Origin: Drosophila pseudoobscura
Taxonomy: Eukaryota > Arthropoda > Insecta > Diptera > Drosophilidae
Direction: 5' to 3'
Length of the DNA: 64,000 nt
NCBI RefSeq assembly: GCF_009870125.1
Contig: NC_046680.1
Coordinates: forward strand, 4,526,001-4,590,000
This document shows, piece by piece, positions 36,001 to 51,000 of this stretch (position 1 is its first letter; every line of letters begins with the position of its first letter). The translations under genes and the position numbers were made by a program. Below the pieces are notes generated by a model. It saw only the letters and a program-made list of their open reading frames with translations, made no database searches and was not told the origin of the DNA.

Positions 36001-39000
36001 CGGTCGCACGTGGACGTCCCCAGTTTTCCCAGCCGCTGCCTCATTTTCCACGGGTTGCATGTGGCGATGATATAAACATAGATAAACATTCGGCCCCACC
36101 TGCGCCTGTAGCATCATTAAAAAAGTTCTTGCAACTTTATTAATCCAAATGAGCGGGGAAAAAACACTTTGAGTACGCACCAAGCTGGCTGACCCATAAA
36201 GCGGATTTCCCCTTCTTTCCCCAGCTTCTTCTTTTTTGCCCATTTTCCTGGCAAAAAATGAACCGAATATGTGAAAAATTCTCATTTGAATATATGCAAA
36301 TATAAAGAACGAAAAAAGGATCCCGAACGGAGTCCTCGCTCGTCTGCTTCTGTCAGGCAATTCGGGGCGTCCTGCTAATGCGCCCCAAAGTATGCAAAGT
36401 GCAAAGGAAACGCTCAGGGCGAAGGAGCCGAGCAAAGGAATAGTTCTGATGGCATTGCCCCATTCCCCGATCTCCGTTCCCCGTTCCCCATGCCCGATTC
36501 CTGTCATATACCGATTGCATACCGAAGGAATCATTCAATCGAAATGTAAATAACAAAAGTTCCTCAAGCGGAACAAACTTTCGCAGACAAACTGCGAGCG
36601 GAAAACGATTTCCATGTTGTTCTCAGGGATTTCAGAACTTTCAATAAACACAAACAAACGTATTTGTGTCTCAAAAATAGTACTCTAATAATTATTTCAC
36701 CATTGAGTATTCATTGAATACATTGAATTGCCAATCATATTGCCATGTGGCGTATCAATCTCTAACGATAGCTTGAGGATAGATTTGCAGTAGGTAATGT
36801 CTTCATTTAACTAGGACCATTATCACAGCAGAGTTAATTTAGGCAGAAACAATTCAGTAAATGACAAGAAGTCCACTTCTATGTACACAGAACAGAGATA
36901 GCCCGTTCGATTGCCAACGAGAAAGTATTGTTGGTGGATCAAAGCTTTCAATACCCTTCCAAATTCTGCATTAGGACACCTACTGAAAAATTGAATATTT
37001 AGATTATATATTCGGTAGTGAACACAGTGAAAATAAATTAAATGTACTTTGATCTAAGCATAAATATATTAAAATATACTTGACATAAAAATGAAATATA
37101 TTTGAATCATAATGTAATTTTAAATTGAATGCTTATCGTTCCCTACGCAGTTGTTTGATATAGAGCTCAAGTAGATTAGATACGAAATTATATTTAGTCT
37201 GGGGAAGATGTATGTAGTGTAATATCCCCTGTAAGGGTAGACGATCGCTGAGCGACGATGCCAGTGTAAAACATACTGTATACATAGATATACACAGATA
37301 AGCTGGCGTAACAAGTTTGGCCATTAAAATTATCTCATCGCTACTAGACGACGTCATTGAACCGTGCCGTTCACTCTTCAAACGTTGTAGTGTTATTATT
37401 CCCCTTTAAATGCGGGCTCTTTAAAAGCCAGCCACAACCCTACCTCAATTAGCCGGCTCGTGTTGCATGCTCCAGAGCCATATTTTAATTTGGGGTTTGC
37501 AATGTAATGGTGGAGCAGCAGTAGCAGCAGCAGCCCCCTGAGTGTGGCATGTGGTATGCAAAGCATGTGAGCGTCTGGGAATATTAATTAATTTACCTCA
37601 GCCCGTGCAGAAGAGAGTCATTGACTCTGGCAGCACAATGGCCGTGGCCGGGTGAGAAATTACGATTACTTCAGCCCGAACGCACTTTAGGAGCACTAAA
37701 TTCAAGTGTGAAACGCGCTTGTTATCGTACAACTAGTTGACTATATTTATCTATCGATGATGCAACGGACATTTACATTTCTTGGCGGCTATTAATTTCT
37801 ACGGCTTTAAAGCTTGAACAGAAGCTCAGATCCGTTCCAGGCGCAAGTAGATGCCACCGATTGAGCCCAAAACGAACGATTTGGGCTCATATTTCAAGGG
37901 TATTTCTGTCTTGTCGCAGAGCGATAGCTTGAATCTGCTGAGGAGCTGGGCCATGCCGATGCGGGCCTGCATCTGGCCAAAGCGCATTCCAATGCAGTTG
38001 CGGGGGCCATCGCCGAAGGGCAACCACTCCACGGAGTCGCGGGCGGCCACTTGCTCGGCCGAGAAGCGGTCCGGATCGAATCGGAGGGGATCGGGATAGA
38101 GATTCTCGTCGCGGTGGTAGGCACAGGCGGGTATGATGATCTGGGTGTCTTTCTCAATCACCAAATCGGGATGACCGGGCACCACATAGTCGCTGAGAGC
38201 CCTGCGTTCCAGGTGGGGCACCAGAGTGTACAAGCGCAGGGTTTCTAGAGGGGCATTTCGGAAGGAGTTACAAACGTGACTGTGGAGGCAGTTGAAGAGA
38301 AGTGGAACCGACCTGAGAAGACCTGATCCAAGTAGCGCATTTCCTTGACACACTCGTACGTCAGCTTGCCATCGTGCTCGGCGAGAACAGTCAGCACTTC
38401 GCTTCGCAGCTTGTCCTGTATGTCCTGGTGCTGGGCCAGCTCGTAGAAGCAGTAGCTCATGGTCGAGGAGGAGGTCTCGAAGCCGGCCAAATAGAACACA
38501 AACACTTGGGCGGCCAATTCCCCAATGTCCATGGCCTTCATCACCTCTCCATTTTCGAGGGTGACGCTACCCTTCTGCTTTATCTCGATCAGCATGTCCA
38601 TGAAGTCGTGGCGCTTGAAGTTCTCCTTTTCCCTCACGGCCACAGTGTCGTTAACCAGGCGCATGAAGAACTGGTGCACGTCCTCGGGCATTATACGCAT
38701 CCTCAGCCTCCGGGCCAGCTTCGGGAAACTGAAGATGAAGAACGTGAGCAGCTGGCCGTGCCTGAGCTCTGTGAACGCCTTCTGTCCCATGGTGCGGAAG
38801 TCTGTCACGGGCGTGCGCAGGGTGTTGCACTCGATGCCAAAGGCACAGGTGCCGATCACATCGGTGGTGAATCTGGCCATCATCTCCTTGATCTCTATAA
38901 TGGCCCCACCCTGGGTCGGAGGCACCTGCTCCTCCATCACACTCGCAAACTCCTCGGACACTTTGATCACCGTGGGAAACATTAGCTTCATTTTGCCCGA

Positions 39001-42000
39001 GGTGAAGGTGGGCGACAGTCGCTGGCGCAGCTCCTTCCAGCGTTTGCCATCCAGGTTGAACAAATGTTGGGTCAGCGGATCGTCCCGCTCGTTGTGGAAC
39101 TGTCCGCGATCGGCAAAGTTGGAGAAATCCTTGATCAATATGTTCTTGGCCAGCTTCGTGTCGACGATGAAGGCCGCTGGCTTCTGCAGAAAGAAGAAGC
39201 CCACGAAGGGGCTTCCGCTGGTCCGAAACTTGTTGTAGTAGTCATAGAAAATATCGTGTATCACTCGGTTCTTGCGGAAGCCCACCAGGTTGCCGTAGAA
39301 CGGGTGGGGCGGATCGTGGGGCACTCCCTTGCGCTTCCAGTACTGGAAATTGCGATGCAATAAATACGCTACCAGCGAACCGACGGCGATCACCAAGTAA
39401 ATCAATATCAACATTTTGTACAACTTTTTCCGTTTTGCGAAGTGTGGCTTTCAGCTACCGCCGAACTAATGAACGATACTCAGCATTTTCGAGCAGTCTT
39501 TAAAGACTCTCCCAGCCCAACAAATATACAAACACGCAAACAAACAAACATATTATATGAGATTAAAACTAAGTATCAGCGTGATATGCCGAAAATACCT
39601 GTTTTAGAAGTCACGATTACAGCGCCACAGATAGTGCTGGCACTGCTCAATAAGGAACTCTAGAGACCTAAGAGTGTTTCCCAAGAGAGCCACTCTCTTG
39701 GCTGCTACAGAGACATAGAAATAGGAAAGAATATCAGCAAGCGATAGCAAGATTGTTGTTAAACAAAAACCGGTCGCACTCCCTCAAAATTAGTATTCTA
39801 CAAATGAGGTGTTTTATCTCTTGTTGACTATAATTGTATAGAATTATCAAACAAATAACAACATTGCGAATTCAAATCAGGTTGATACACACTTCCCAGC
39901 GTTGCCAAATATTAACAGTGTTGTGAAGTACATATGTATGTACATATGTCTATAATGCAGCATGCACCAGCAGCAAATAAACGGTAGTTTTCCTTATCGT
40001 CGATTTACATTTAAAAGTCCCCGGACTGCGTCTCTGTTTAACCGCGACTCCTGTAAGCCGATTAGGTTGTGCATCCCTTGATTTCCTTTCCGTCGAGCTA
40101 AGGAAAGGGGACTTTAACGCGATTAGAGAGATTTTATTTTCCTCCTTGAAGTAAAGGGAGGGGGGAGGTAGGTGGAGGACTGATTGACCTTGTGTCTCCT
40201 GTATAACTTATAGGTTCGTGTGAATTATTGGCGCTTCTGTCCTCCTCCCCCTTCGTTGGCGTGGTGCAAGTCCAGTGGTGGCCTCAGCTGTCATTGCCGC
40301 AGCTACTGCTGCAAGTGCTCCTGAGGTATAAATGGATGTTCAGCTGACACTTAAACTCGTATTTCATCAATTCCCCCCGGTCCAGTCTCTCTGGCGTGAA
40401 AAAGTGCACCAGTTGGATCCAGTTTTATCGTCTGCTTAATGCTCGAGTCCTTGCAGCTTGACCTTGAGCCCCACAGCCTCGGCCCCCACATGTGTCACAA
40501 TATTTTATATTGTATGTACATGCGGAGTATACACTCTGACTATGTGAGTGCCATGCGAAAAAGCAGCCCAGAGACGAGGCGAAGCCTTCTTTGCATAATG
40601 AAGAGCCAAACAAAAAACACAGAAACAAAGGGGCCATTGAAGAACCGCAGTGGGAAGAAATGGAATGCCTGAGTCTCTGACTAAATAAAATGCAAATCTA
40701 AATGCGACTAAAGTGCAGCAGAAGAATCCCACACCAGACCAGACCAGACCAGACCAGACCAGAAGAAGCCACGAAGCACACACAAAGAACCCATCACGCT
40801 GGAGGCGCACACAATGCTGGTTCTTTAGGAAAGGTCTCGAGGGCTCTATAAGCCGACATCTGACTGCTGATGCTGATGCTGCTGCCACTGCCACTGGCCC
40901 TGCCCCCTGCCACTGCCACTGCGGATGGTACTGTTTTACTACTGTTTTTGTTGCTGTTGTTGTCGTCGTCAGGGGGGGACAGTCTAGCTAATTTGGGATG
41001 CTGGTCCAGCCTCTCGGAGACTTCATGTAAACAGCCAGCTAATTGTTTGGTCTGCAGAGGTGTTAACCCCAAAGACAGTTCTTTCAGATGCAAATACCGT
41101 CTAGGGAAGGGGTCGCGTCTCCCCTCCTTTCGAGGGGTGTGTGTTCGAGTGCGCTGTGCCCTGAATAAATTAGTCTTATGCGTGTCTGGGATGTCAGGCA
41201 ATATAAACAAATCTCGTGGGGCAGAGGAGGCAAGTCGAGTTTGTGCATTTCCTGTAAAGCGACAAAATGATGTCGCCCGTACACGCATACATTATGTAAA
41301 TCACAATAAGAAATCCTCTCCATCCACGAAGAAGCTGATTTTCCAAAAAAGAGCCCAAAGAAAACGTAGGGAAAGGACGGACAGGACAAATCTTTTACAT
41401 CAATACTCATACAGGCCCACACACGCACCCTCACAGCCATAAAGAAGGGGAAATTCCTGCTTCCGCCACAGACGGAAGAAGCGGTCCTTCAGTTATCGCA
41501 TCCCGCCGCAATCATCATCGTCATGTGGATGGTAAAATTATAATAGGCTTTAAGCTTCCCGAGTGCAGGGGCAGGGTTCGTCCTTAAAGAGATTTATTGC
41601 AATTACAGCCGCCTCAAAGGGCACAGACAATTAGCTGTCCGTATGCGTATTCCGTTCTGTCACTGTATGACAGCCGACAATCGACAATTCCGATTCCCTA
41701 TGAGGGATTCTTCAACCTCAGCCGGCTGCCTGACAAGTTCATTGCAATCACAATCGAGCACAAGGCACAAGGAGCAGCAGGATGCTTCTTACGAATGCTG
41801 ATTGAATTTCTCGTTTGACATATCTGCTGTTCTGATTGCGTGGCATGTGTGTGGTAGCTGGGAATGGGATGTCGGAGGAGCTATCGATTCGAGGCGGATT
41901 TTCTCAGCACCGGAATAAAATTCCATCTTCGGCCCAAAGCAGGGGCCATAAAGACTCTCTCGGCTGATTGCATCGACAAGTGCTGGGTCAATGTGTCAGT

Positions 42001-45000
42001 GTCAACCGGTGTCCAGTCCATCACACGGGGATGACACAAATTGTCAGGCCGTGCTGCCAACTGTGGATTTATGCTGTTGCAGCAACGGTGGAACGGAATG
42101 GAAGCCGAGCAGCAGCCTGAAAAGAGAGTTTTATTTTTACGAGAGGTGATAAAAAGCCCGCTCGAAAAAGTCGTGTATGTTTGCCGATGGCTCCACGTGG
42201 CGGATGCGTATTTTAAACCGAAATTGCCTTTTGTGCGCTGAATACAGAAGCCCACAAAGCGAACCGTCGTCTAACAAGCAACTCCGCAGGCCATCAAAGC
42301 TTCAGGCAAATAAATGACAAAGCCATTTGTAATAAAATATTAAAGCAACATTATCAAAATAAAGGCTAAGCAGAACAGAACCAGAAACGAGTGATAGAAA
42401 GAGTGGGAGTGGCGAAGAAGAGGAAGAGGTAAATGGGCCAGAAAAAATCAGCATAATAATATTCATTATGCTGGCACGGTCTAGGCACTCGCAGCCCCCA
42501 GCATTAACACAATTTTTATTGGACCCACAACCCATAAACACGATGCGGACCCTGCGGCATAAACAGCAGCGCAGCGCACATGCGGACACACATGGCCCGA
42601 GGCACGTGGCAGGAGGAAAATCGATATGCTTTGACTGTCCTCTGGCCACATCCGGCACAGCGGGAGCCAGGAGCCATCAGCCAGGAGCCAGGTCTGGGTT
42701 GCAGCTCTTCCCGACTGAAGCCAAAACCCGTAATGCTGCAGTTTTACGCCACTGATGGGCGAAAATATAAACGGATTAATACATAAATAAACAACAGCAA
42801 TTATTCCAACGAATTTGAATTTGTGCCAAAACGGAGGGTATTGGGTGTCCATCAGTCTCATTGAGTGTGCTGGTCGGCGTTCCCTTTTTCGCCAAACTTG
42901 TTTCGGCCCACAGCCATAAGCAGAACTTTAACTAGATCCCAGAGTCGCAGATACGTACGCCCTTTATGGTCATGAGGCAACAAAGAGGGGAAATAACACA
43001 AAAAAAAACACTGACTTTATAAAAAAAAACAGCCTTTTGTAGTTGTCATTGCTGAAGTAGCTGCTGGTTTGGCTTATACTCCACTTGGCTTTTTTCCCCT
43101 TTTTGCTGCGCTCGGATCCGGCACGGCACGGCACTAACACAGCAGCCGACAAGCCACCGAAATGTAAATTTGGGCAAAACGCATGCCGAGCAAACTTTGT
43201 GGCCCTGGCCGACAACTGAGCACCAACAAAAAAGAAAGAGTCAAAAGAATATTGTTTAACTCAATTTCGCACGCGAAACTGAACTCAACTCGATTTTTTT
43301 TTTATGGAAAAGTTGAAAAAAGCAAATCAAGAACACCCCAAAACGGGAGGAAAAACACACGAACGTCAGAGAAATCTCCAACCATTCGCAATCAAATTGA
43401 AAAATTCTTCATTGTGCAAATATTGATTTTGTTCGCTGCATAAAGTTTTATGTGGCGAAAAAACAAGAGCCAGTGGCAGTGGCAGTGGCAGTGGCAGTAG
43501 CAGTGCCTTGGAAAGAGAAATTCGCTTTTCTAATTTCCACTGCGATAAGCTAAGCGGAAAAGGCGAGAAAGATTTCATCTTCATCCAGCACTGAACTTGG
43601 GGACTCTGCCACAAGTGTCTGGGGCAAGGTCGACTCTCGGGCTGTGTCTGTGTCTGTGCCGGTGTCTCGGCTGGCTAATTCAACGCCTTCTGTCTGTCGA
43701 GTCATGTGTTCCGAGTTTTTATCTCTTCCCCAACATATTATTTATGGTAATCGACATCAAATGCTGCCATTAAGCTTATTGCCATGGCAAGCGGGCAGCA
43801 ACAGAACAACATTTCAAAACGCCCCTCGCTCTGGAGATGTTTCTGTTGCTGTTGCCTACAAATGGAGGCCGAGTCGAACGCTAAAAATATTCTCCATTTG
43901 CCAAAGGAGAATCAAAAAAGGTGGAGAGTCCGGTCGAAGCTGGAAACACTCTGTTCCACGCTCCCACAGATTCTATGGTACTTTGAGATGTACATATCTA
44001 TTTATTTATTTACAATATATCCCATTTATCATATATGTATATATCACATTGCATTTGTTATATTTTATGTTATTATATATTTTTGAAAAATATATTTATT
44101 TGTATTGTGTCCTTAAAAGTAATTTCTGAAAATAAATATTTGAGACTAATAATTCTTCTTTAGGAACACATATATGTACATACATATATCATACTGAATC
44201 AAATGATGATTTTTACTTTAGACAATGTTCTGAAGAAAAGGAACTTTGTGTAAATCAATAGTTTATTCTATTTTTCCCATACCAAGTATAAGAGTGTGCA
44301 TATATCCGCAAAAATTATCCAGTGTAGGTGATGTCTCATATTTGGCTCGTTTGGATTTTTTTAGCGTGAACGACTTTATGACAAGCACGTCGTACCATCT
44401 ACCATCCCCCATCCTCTATCTCTAGCCCCTGCTTCTTTACTTTCCCCGTAATTTGTTTGCATTTGGGTTTGATTTTGTGTGTAAATGTGAGTGTGTATCT
44501 CTGTGTGCGCTGTTCTTTATCACATTATAAGCAGAAATATTTGCATAATTTGAGAATTTTGATGGAATTTCACGAATGCTTCCCACGAACTCCCTATTCA
44601 AGTGTATCTAATGAAGCAAATATACATAGATATTCCTTCATGCACCATTGGGGCATGATAGATGAGTAGGACTCAACTGTAGGTATGATAATTAAATTAT
44701 CATTTCATTATCAAAGGGAAAACTCAATTTTCCAACTCAAGTGGAGCTTATACACGTTTTTATGGTACATTTACCATTTTGAACTTATTTAATTACAAAC
44801 TTTTTCATGCTCATGTAAATTGCAGAAATGGTCTCAACTTTTTTTGTCAGCTGGAAAAACTTTCAAAATGCCAGAAAGAAGAGTGGGCGGGGGGACTCGC
44901 CCCAGAATGGCAGTGAATGGAAATGGATGCCGCAATCTCGTAAATAAATGAGATACACCTTTATGCTCATAGTGTGTGCATATCTGTTTATAGAGCCATC

Positions 45001-48000
45001 CTCCCACGCACACTCTACAGCTGTTAAAAATTATCAAAAGCGCCTTGATCTCTGGAGAAGGTGTTCGTTTCTCTGTTTCCCGTGGTGCCTGTGTGGCACG
45101 CACGCCGCCGAACTTATTGATCCATAAAAAGTATAAAAACATGAGCGTTATTAGCAATTGATGTGTGCCCCAGACGTGAGAGGGAGATTGTGCACAGTTG
45201 TGTGAATGTTGGGTGTGTTCCGTGCAGTCGAAGACTCTCTTTTGACCTTTGTCAAGGTTGTGGCACCTAACCCTATTCCCAGCGCAGACTGCAGCATGCC
45301 TCGAGGGCCTGTGGAGAGCCAATGAGATTACATCAAAGATTCCTTCTGGTTTGGAGTAATCAACCAACTCCAAAAGATACATTTGTGTTTGATTGTTGTG
45401 GGCAAATCTCTTCATCAGGGGCAGTATCAATATTTCATCTGCATTTGTTATAATGATGCCCCTGCTCTTCTGGTCTTCTGGTCTTCTGCTCTTTGGGTAT
45501 TCATTTATGCACTTTATTGGCTCTTGGCTAACCTGTAGAGCACCCTCAATCATCAATCATCTCTCGATGGCAATTCAGTTCGCATCCACTCTGCCTTTTA
45601 TTTTGTGGTTATATTTGTATTTATTTATTTTGGATCTAATCGATTGATTTGATGGCTCCATGGCTGTCGAAAGTGGTCCATCTGCTGTCTGCTGTCTGGT
45701 CCTGTTCAGCCGTTTGCAAATGTTTTAATCAATTATGCAAATCGTTTCCACTCAGCCATTATATTATTATTTATGCGATTTACCAAAGATTTCAAATGTA
45801 TGCATATTGATGATGCGAGAAATGAGGCGTGATGGACTGGACTGGACAGATAAGAAGCCACACCGCAGATAAGAACCTAGAGCACTATATCTGCGTATGC
45901 GTATGGCAAAGCCAAATACTAACCAGAAATGTGTGTATCCGCACTTCCTTTCGGGTATCTCTGGTCGCACGATTTTAATGAATGGAATCACCTTTTGAAT
46001 TACATCCATTGTTGGCATTACTCGTTTTATTCCTTTCCCCACAGCCTGTTTGGTTTGAACGCCTGGCAGCTGTTGAATGGAATTTCTTTCGGCTGCTTTT
46101 GTTTTGTTTTGTTTGGTTTCGCTCTGAAGGTAATCAATTTTTAACACAATTGCATTGCATAAACAATTGCAAAACTTGCACTCGGAACAGGCCGTTTTTC
46201 GCGCGCTAGCTGTTTACACTTTATTGTTGTATAGATATAGCCATTCCGTTCCATATAGCCATTCCGTTTATGGCCAGATACCCGTAATTTAACTGGTTTA
46301 TTTTGATCTTCGGCGAACGCCCGCGCGCGTATCTTTTGGCGCTGCCCACGCAGCCATTTTCATTTGCTTTGCAAAAGGTAAACTCACAGAGACAGATTCA
46401 GATACAATATCGGTATCGGTTTAATCGCGGAACCATAAAGTACCCAACCGACGCAATGCGAACCTCTGGCAGTTGGAGCAACGATCGCGCTGGCGCTGTG
46501 TGCCGCTGAAGTGTTCAGCACGTATTAATTTCTGTGTATCCGAAAGATACTTTCCGTTTTGGTCGCGCACAAGCGCATATGTGGGCAACTTCGCTGCCAG
46601 CGTCGCTGCCCAGATTAGCAGCGGCCCAACTTGTTTGACAGAAAAACAAACAGAAACGAGAGCAGGGAGAGCAGAGCCCGGGGCTTCCCCTGCTTTTCCC
46701 CTTCTTGTTTCGGTTTAAATTTACATTTCTGTGAACCTGAGGAGGATGATGCTGATGATGATGATCGTTATGGGTCAACGTCATAGCGGGAGACGCATAG
46801 AAAGAGAGATGGAGACGGAGAGAACCAAATGAAAAGCGACAAATTGTTGTCAGCGCTGTCTCAAGTAGCGGCAGGCAGGTCTCGACTTGGCATCGTCGCT
46901 GCACTGGGCTGCTTCCCTCCCATCTGACGGCTCATTTCATCCGACTGACTTGGCTTTCCTGCAGATTTATTTGCCACATTAAATGCCAGTTGCCGGTGTG
47001 AATGTGTTTAATTGCCGCAATGATTAGACTCAACTTAGAGCAGAGGAAATGGCCAGACGACGTAGCTGTAAACGTTGTTTTGGCCAAGTTTCTCGACTGA
47101 TTCCATCGTATGCAAATCATGCTCATCGAAACTGGGGGCAAAATTGGCTCCAAGTCTAGAAGACTCAAATCTGTTCTCTGGCAGCTAATTAAACGTTTTG
47201 TTTTGTGAACTGGGCCACAAGATTCTCTCGCATCTGTGGCATCTCGAATGAGGTCAGAGCACAATACTTATGTATCTTTGATTTGTGTTCGGTGATTATG
47301 GCAGGCGGCTCTTGACCAAAACTCGTATGCTTCCGGCTTCCAACTTCCTTGCCGGAAATTGCTCTAGCAAATCAAATGGATTCGGCTTGCGGCTTTGTGT
47401 GCGGCTTCTGCACTCCACTCCCATATCTGTGAGCGATGTCTGTTCTATATAGCCCCCGACAAATGTCTCTCAATTCGAACAATGGGAGCGACTTGGTTGA
47501 GGCTTTCTCCAAGCTGCGGAGCAAGAAATATTGGACTTCCAACACCTACGATTTTCCTTGAACTTCAAATGCTCGTCCCATTCGGGGCGCCCTGGGTGGC
47601 CGGCCCCGAAACTTGTGCGGAGGAAGCAGCTGCTCGCCTGCACCTGCACCTGCCCCTAATGATGGCTAATTATATGTGGGTTAAGTTTCAGTTTTCAAAG
47701 CATTTTCATTAGTTTGATGGCCAGTCCAGTCGGTGTCAGCGAAGGGGTGGGGCGGCGCTGGGCATTCCGGCCATAATTATATAATCATTTTAATTGGATC
47801 CGGCCATGTTTGTGGCTGCGGCACAGCAAAGATTAATTATGTAGTGGAAGTCGGCTAGAGCCAGACCAAAAACGCTGTAATTCTACGACGTACACACACG
47901 TATCTTGTAGATACGACCAAGATGAGCGGCTTGAGCACAGGGTCAAATGCAGTTTCCTTTGCAGAATCTTATTCAATTATGACGGCCATGTGGCACAGGT

Positions 48001-51000
48001 TGAAAGCTGCAAGTGCCACGCCCACGCTCGGTCTGCCTTTGACTTGGTCGTGGTCTTGGTCTTCGTCTTGAGCAGCTCTCGAGCTCAAAGTCTCCTCAGA
48101 CATTTATAAATTGGTTGCAATTTGTAACTGCTGGTGATGCCGGTGCCGGTGCTCGTGCCGTTGCTTGTGCTGCTGCTTCTGCTGCTTCCACTGCCACTCA
48201 AGTAAGGCCTGCCCCTGCTCTTGTTTCATTAGATCGAAATTAGCCCCATCACGTGATCAGGGGAACCGAGACGGATCCCAGGCCAAAGGGGAAAATCCAA
48301 ACAACTCAAAACTCAAAACGGAACTCGCACCAAATGGTGCTGCCTCTCGGTGTCGGTGTCGTTGTCGGGGTCTCACATAAATTTTGAAACGCTCCTATGT
48401 GTCTGCCCATCTGTATCTGTATCTGTACTTGTATATATCTGTATCTCTGTTCTACTCATACGATATTTTCTGATGAACACACTCTCGTCGCATCACTTTA
48501 AATTAATTGTGTGGCTATTGATAGGCTGCTTCTTTGTTTTTGAGGGATTGGGAGCCGCGCACTGGGACTGTGATTTTCCCTTCTGCATTTATATTTAGCC
48601 AGATCTGGAAAGTGGGCTTTGCGTGTCGCACGCCAACCTCCAACACGAAAAAAATTCATTAAACTCGTCTTCGCGGCGCAAAGTGTCAAAAACAACAGCA
48701 AACCTAAAAACAGTTCCATAGATCGGTCTTCTACATTGCGGCTGTGTTCGAATAATTGATTTATTATGCTATAATTGCCAGAGGCTTTGGCTACCCGCTG
48801 GCAAATCCACATCTTGTTTTCCCCAAAAGCAAATCAGTTGGACAAATTATGCAGAAACCAGATTTGTGGTTGAATATTAAACGAAATGAGAGGGAAATCG
48901 GGCTTTCCAAGTGGGCAGAGCAACAGGAAGCCATCGTGTTGGGGCAAGTGGGAAAGGGAAAAGAAAGCTAAGAATGTTCTTTTATTGGGAATAAGAATAT
49001 ATGCTTAGCCAATTCCATTTCAACTCAATTTAAGGATACCTTTATGGGCCATCCCTCGAATAAATTTCGTTGCATTTCCCCATTTCCCATTTCCATGGCC
49101 ACAGACGGCCAGCACAGGCTAGCATGTTAGTAAGTTGAGGTCATTTTGCAGGCCATTCATGCCCCACTTAACCATAAATACTCGAATTTCCATTGCAGCC
49201 ACTCGGCCAGAGCCTCAGACCCAATTCGAACCGTTTCAATTAGCAGACACCTCTCGGAACGAATCCGGGCAACGAGCACACAAGGAGTGGGCTGAAAAAA
49301 AAACTGCTGGCCAATATCCTGGCGGAAATTAATGCTGCTGTGGCAAGCACAATGGCCAGAAAGAAGGGAAGGGGGGAAAACCGAAGCGGAAAAAATTGAA
49401 TGCCACAAACCAATACGATACGGGGCTGTGGGTCCGGAGGAGTGGCTGCAGATGGATGTCGGACTATTCGCCGTTGTCAGCAGTTTTTTCTTTACCGACT
49501 GTTCGCTTCGACGGATAAAGGACCCACAGCCAAAGCAGGCTTAGACCGTACTCGTACTAACCCCCGTACGACAGCCAGTCGACTCCAGCCATATTGAACA
49601 TGCATACCACTACATCGGATATGCAACGTGTGCGGGGGAAGGGGAGGCCCTATAATCGCTATCAATTATATTGTTCGAGCTGTACATATTGTTTCCCACA
49701 CAGCCCAGGCATTGCACGGAAGCCCTACGTTCAGAAACGAATCGGATAGTAACGGAAAGGAACGGAACTTACCTTGCCATCGGCATCGGCGTGTGCATGG
49801 TATCGAACTTCCAGTGAGCCGCCCAGGACCGCATACCAGAAGCGTCCCTGTTCGCCCGCGCGAAAAACTGAAAGGAAGATGGAGGAGATGGAGAAATGGT
49901 GGGAATTCATAAGCCTGCATATTTAATCCGAGCTGCCACTACTCGTACTGCCACTTACGTGTGACGCCCTTCTCCAGGTCCTCGTAGAACCCGCACATGG
50001 CCAACTGCTGGAGAGCCGAGCCGGGCAGGCGACACAGCGGTTCCACGCGACGCAGGCGGCACGAGATTAGCTCCACATCACGCAAGTTGCGATCGCAAGG
50101 ACTGCAGAAATATTTCAAGTAAAAGTTAAGCAAGTTGAAGGTTAATATTTCTGTAAAATTACAAATAAACGAAAGCCCAAGAGACAGAGCCAAGTTGTTA
50201 AACACTTTCCAAGCTCTGCCTCAGCTCGCCCAAACAATGGACCCTAATCGACCAAAGGGTTACTCAAAGTAAAATCTAGTTGAGTATTTTCCATTTATAA
50301 TTCCCTGGCTCTACGCGAAGTCCATCATAAAGAATATACACAAAAAGCCAGAGCAGTGGGGGGTAGGGACAGGGCAAGGGCCAAGGGAAGGGGCAGTTGT
50401 CCAACAATAAACTGAAATTAAAAATTCCAACGTCATTTGTGTATGGTTTGTGCTCGAATTAAATATGCAAATGCCACAGCTTCTCTTCCCCTCTTCCCTC
50501 TTCCCCTCTCCTTCTCTCTCTGCGTCTCTGTGTTTCTGTCAATTGAAAAATGCATAAATAAATATAAGAGTGTCCGTGTCCGAAGAAGAGTCTAGCCGGA
50601 AATGGAAGCCGGTCAAGGCACGCAAAAAATATAGAGAAAACAAGGGAAAGAGAAAAAGGGAAAAGAAAAGACCCAGCAGCGCCAAAATCTAATTGCCGGA
50701 GCGAGAACTTTTAGACAAGTTTCTTTTCAGGATACCCTAAGTGAAGGCAAACTAGAACTAATTATGGCAGATACATTCCAGATTTGGCAGTCAAGTGTTT
50801 ATCTTACTCTAGAGGAAAAGAATCAATCTTAGATCTCTACTTCAGTCGATACAAGCTGTTTCAAAGCATTTTCATGGACGACTATCCAAAGATAATTGGA
50901 TGACTTCTGAAAGGGTATTTCAATCTCCGGTTGACCTAAAATTTACGTTACTTCCTGTTTATTTTTACTAGTGGCTGTGCCTTCTTGCTCCATTCCTCCT

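Larger units (their letters stand above)
39506..49772 (-). other. Epac: Epac large intron, part upstream of the nested P450 gene
   Basis: About 10 kb without supported coding sequence. It includes a palindromic ACATATGTATGTACATATGT at 39931-39950, an ACCAG repeat (40733-40763), a GGCAGT repeat (43479-43502) and an AT-rich block at 43985-44130. A GC-rich promoter-like zone is at about 46300-46620. The longest open frame (44834-45556, minus, 240 aa) shows no recognisable domain. Confidence 0.5.

Noticed and set aside
38374-39238. Long plus-strand open frames (203 and 237 aa) antisense to the P450
   Set aside because: These are shadows of the strongly coding minus-strand CYP6 gene, whose heme loop, ExxR and I-helix motifs are intact.
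40870-41442. 190-aa plus-strand open frame
   Set aside because: Its start is a CTGCTG/CCACTG low-complexity run and the rest has no recognisable features; overlapping frames on the other strand are similarly long.
44834-45556. 240-aa minus-strand open frame in the large Epac intron
   Set aside because: It is the longest intronic frame, but there is no domain, composition is irregular, it contains microsatellite-like stretches, and no splice or poly(A) context supports a gene.
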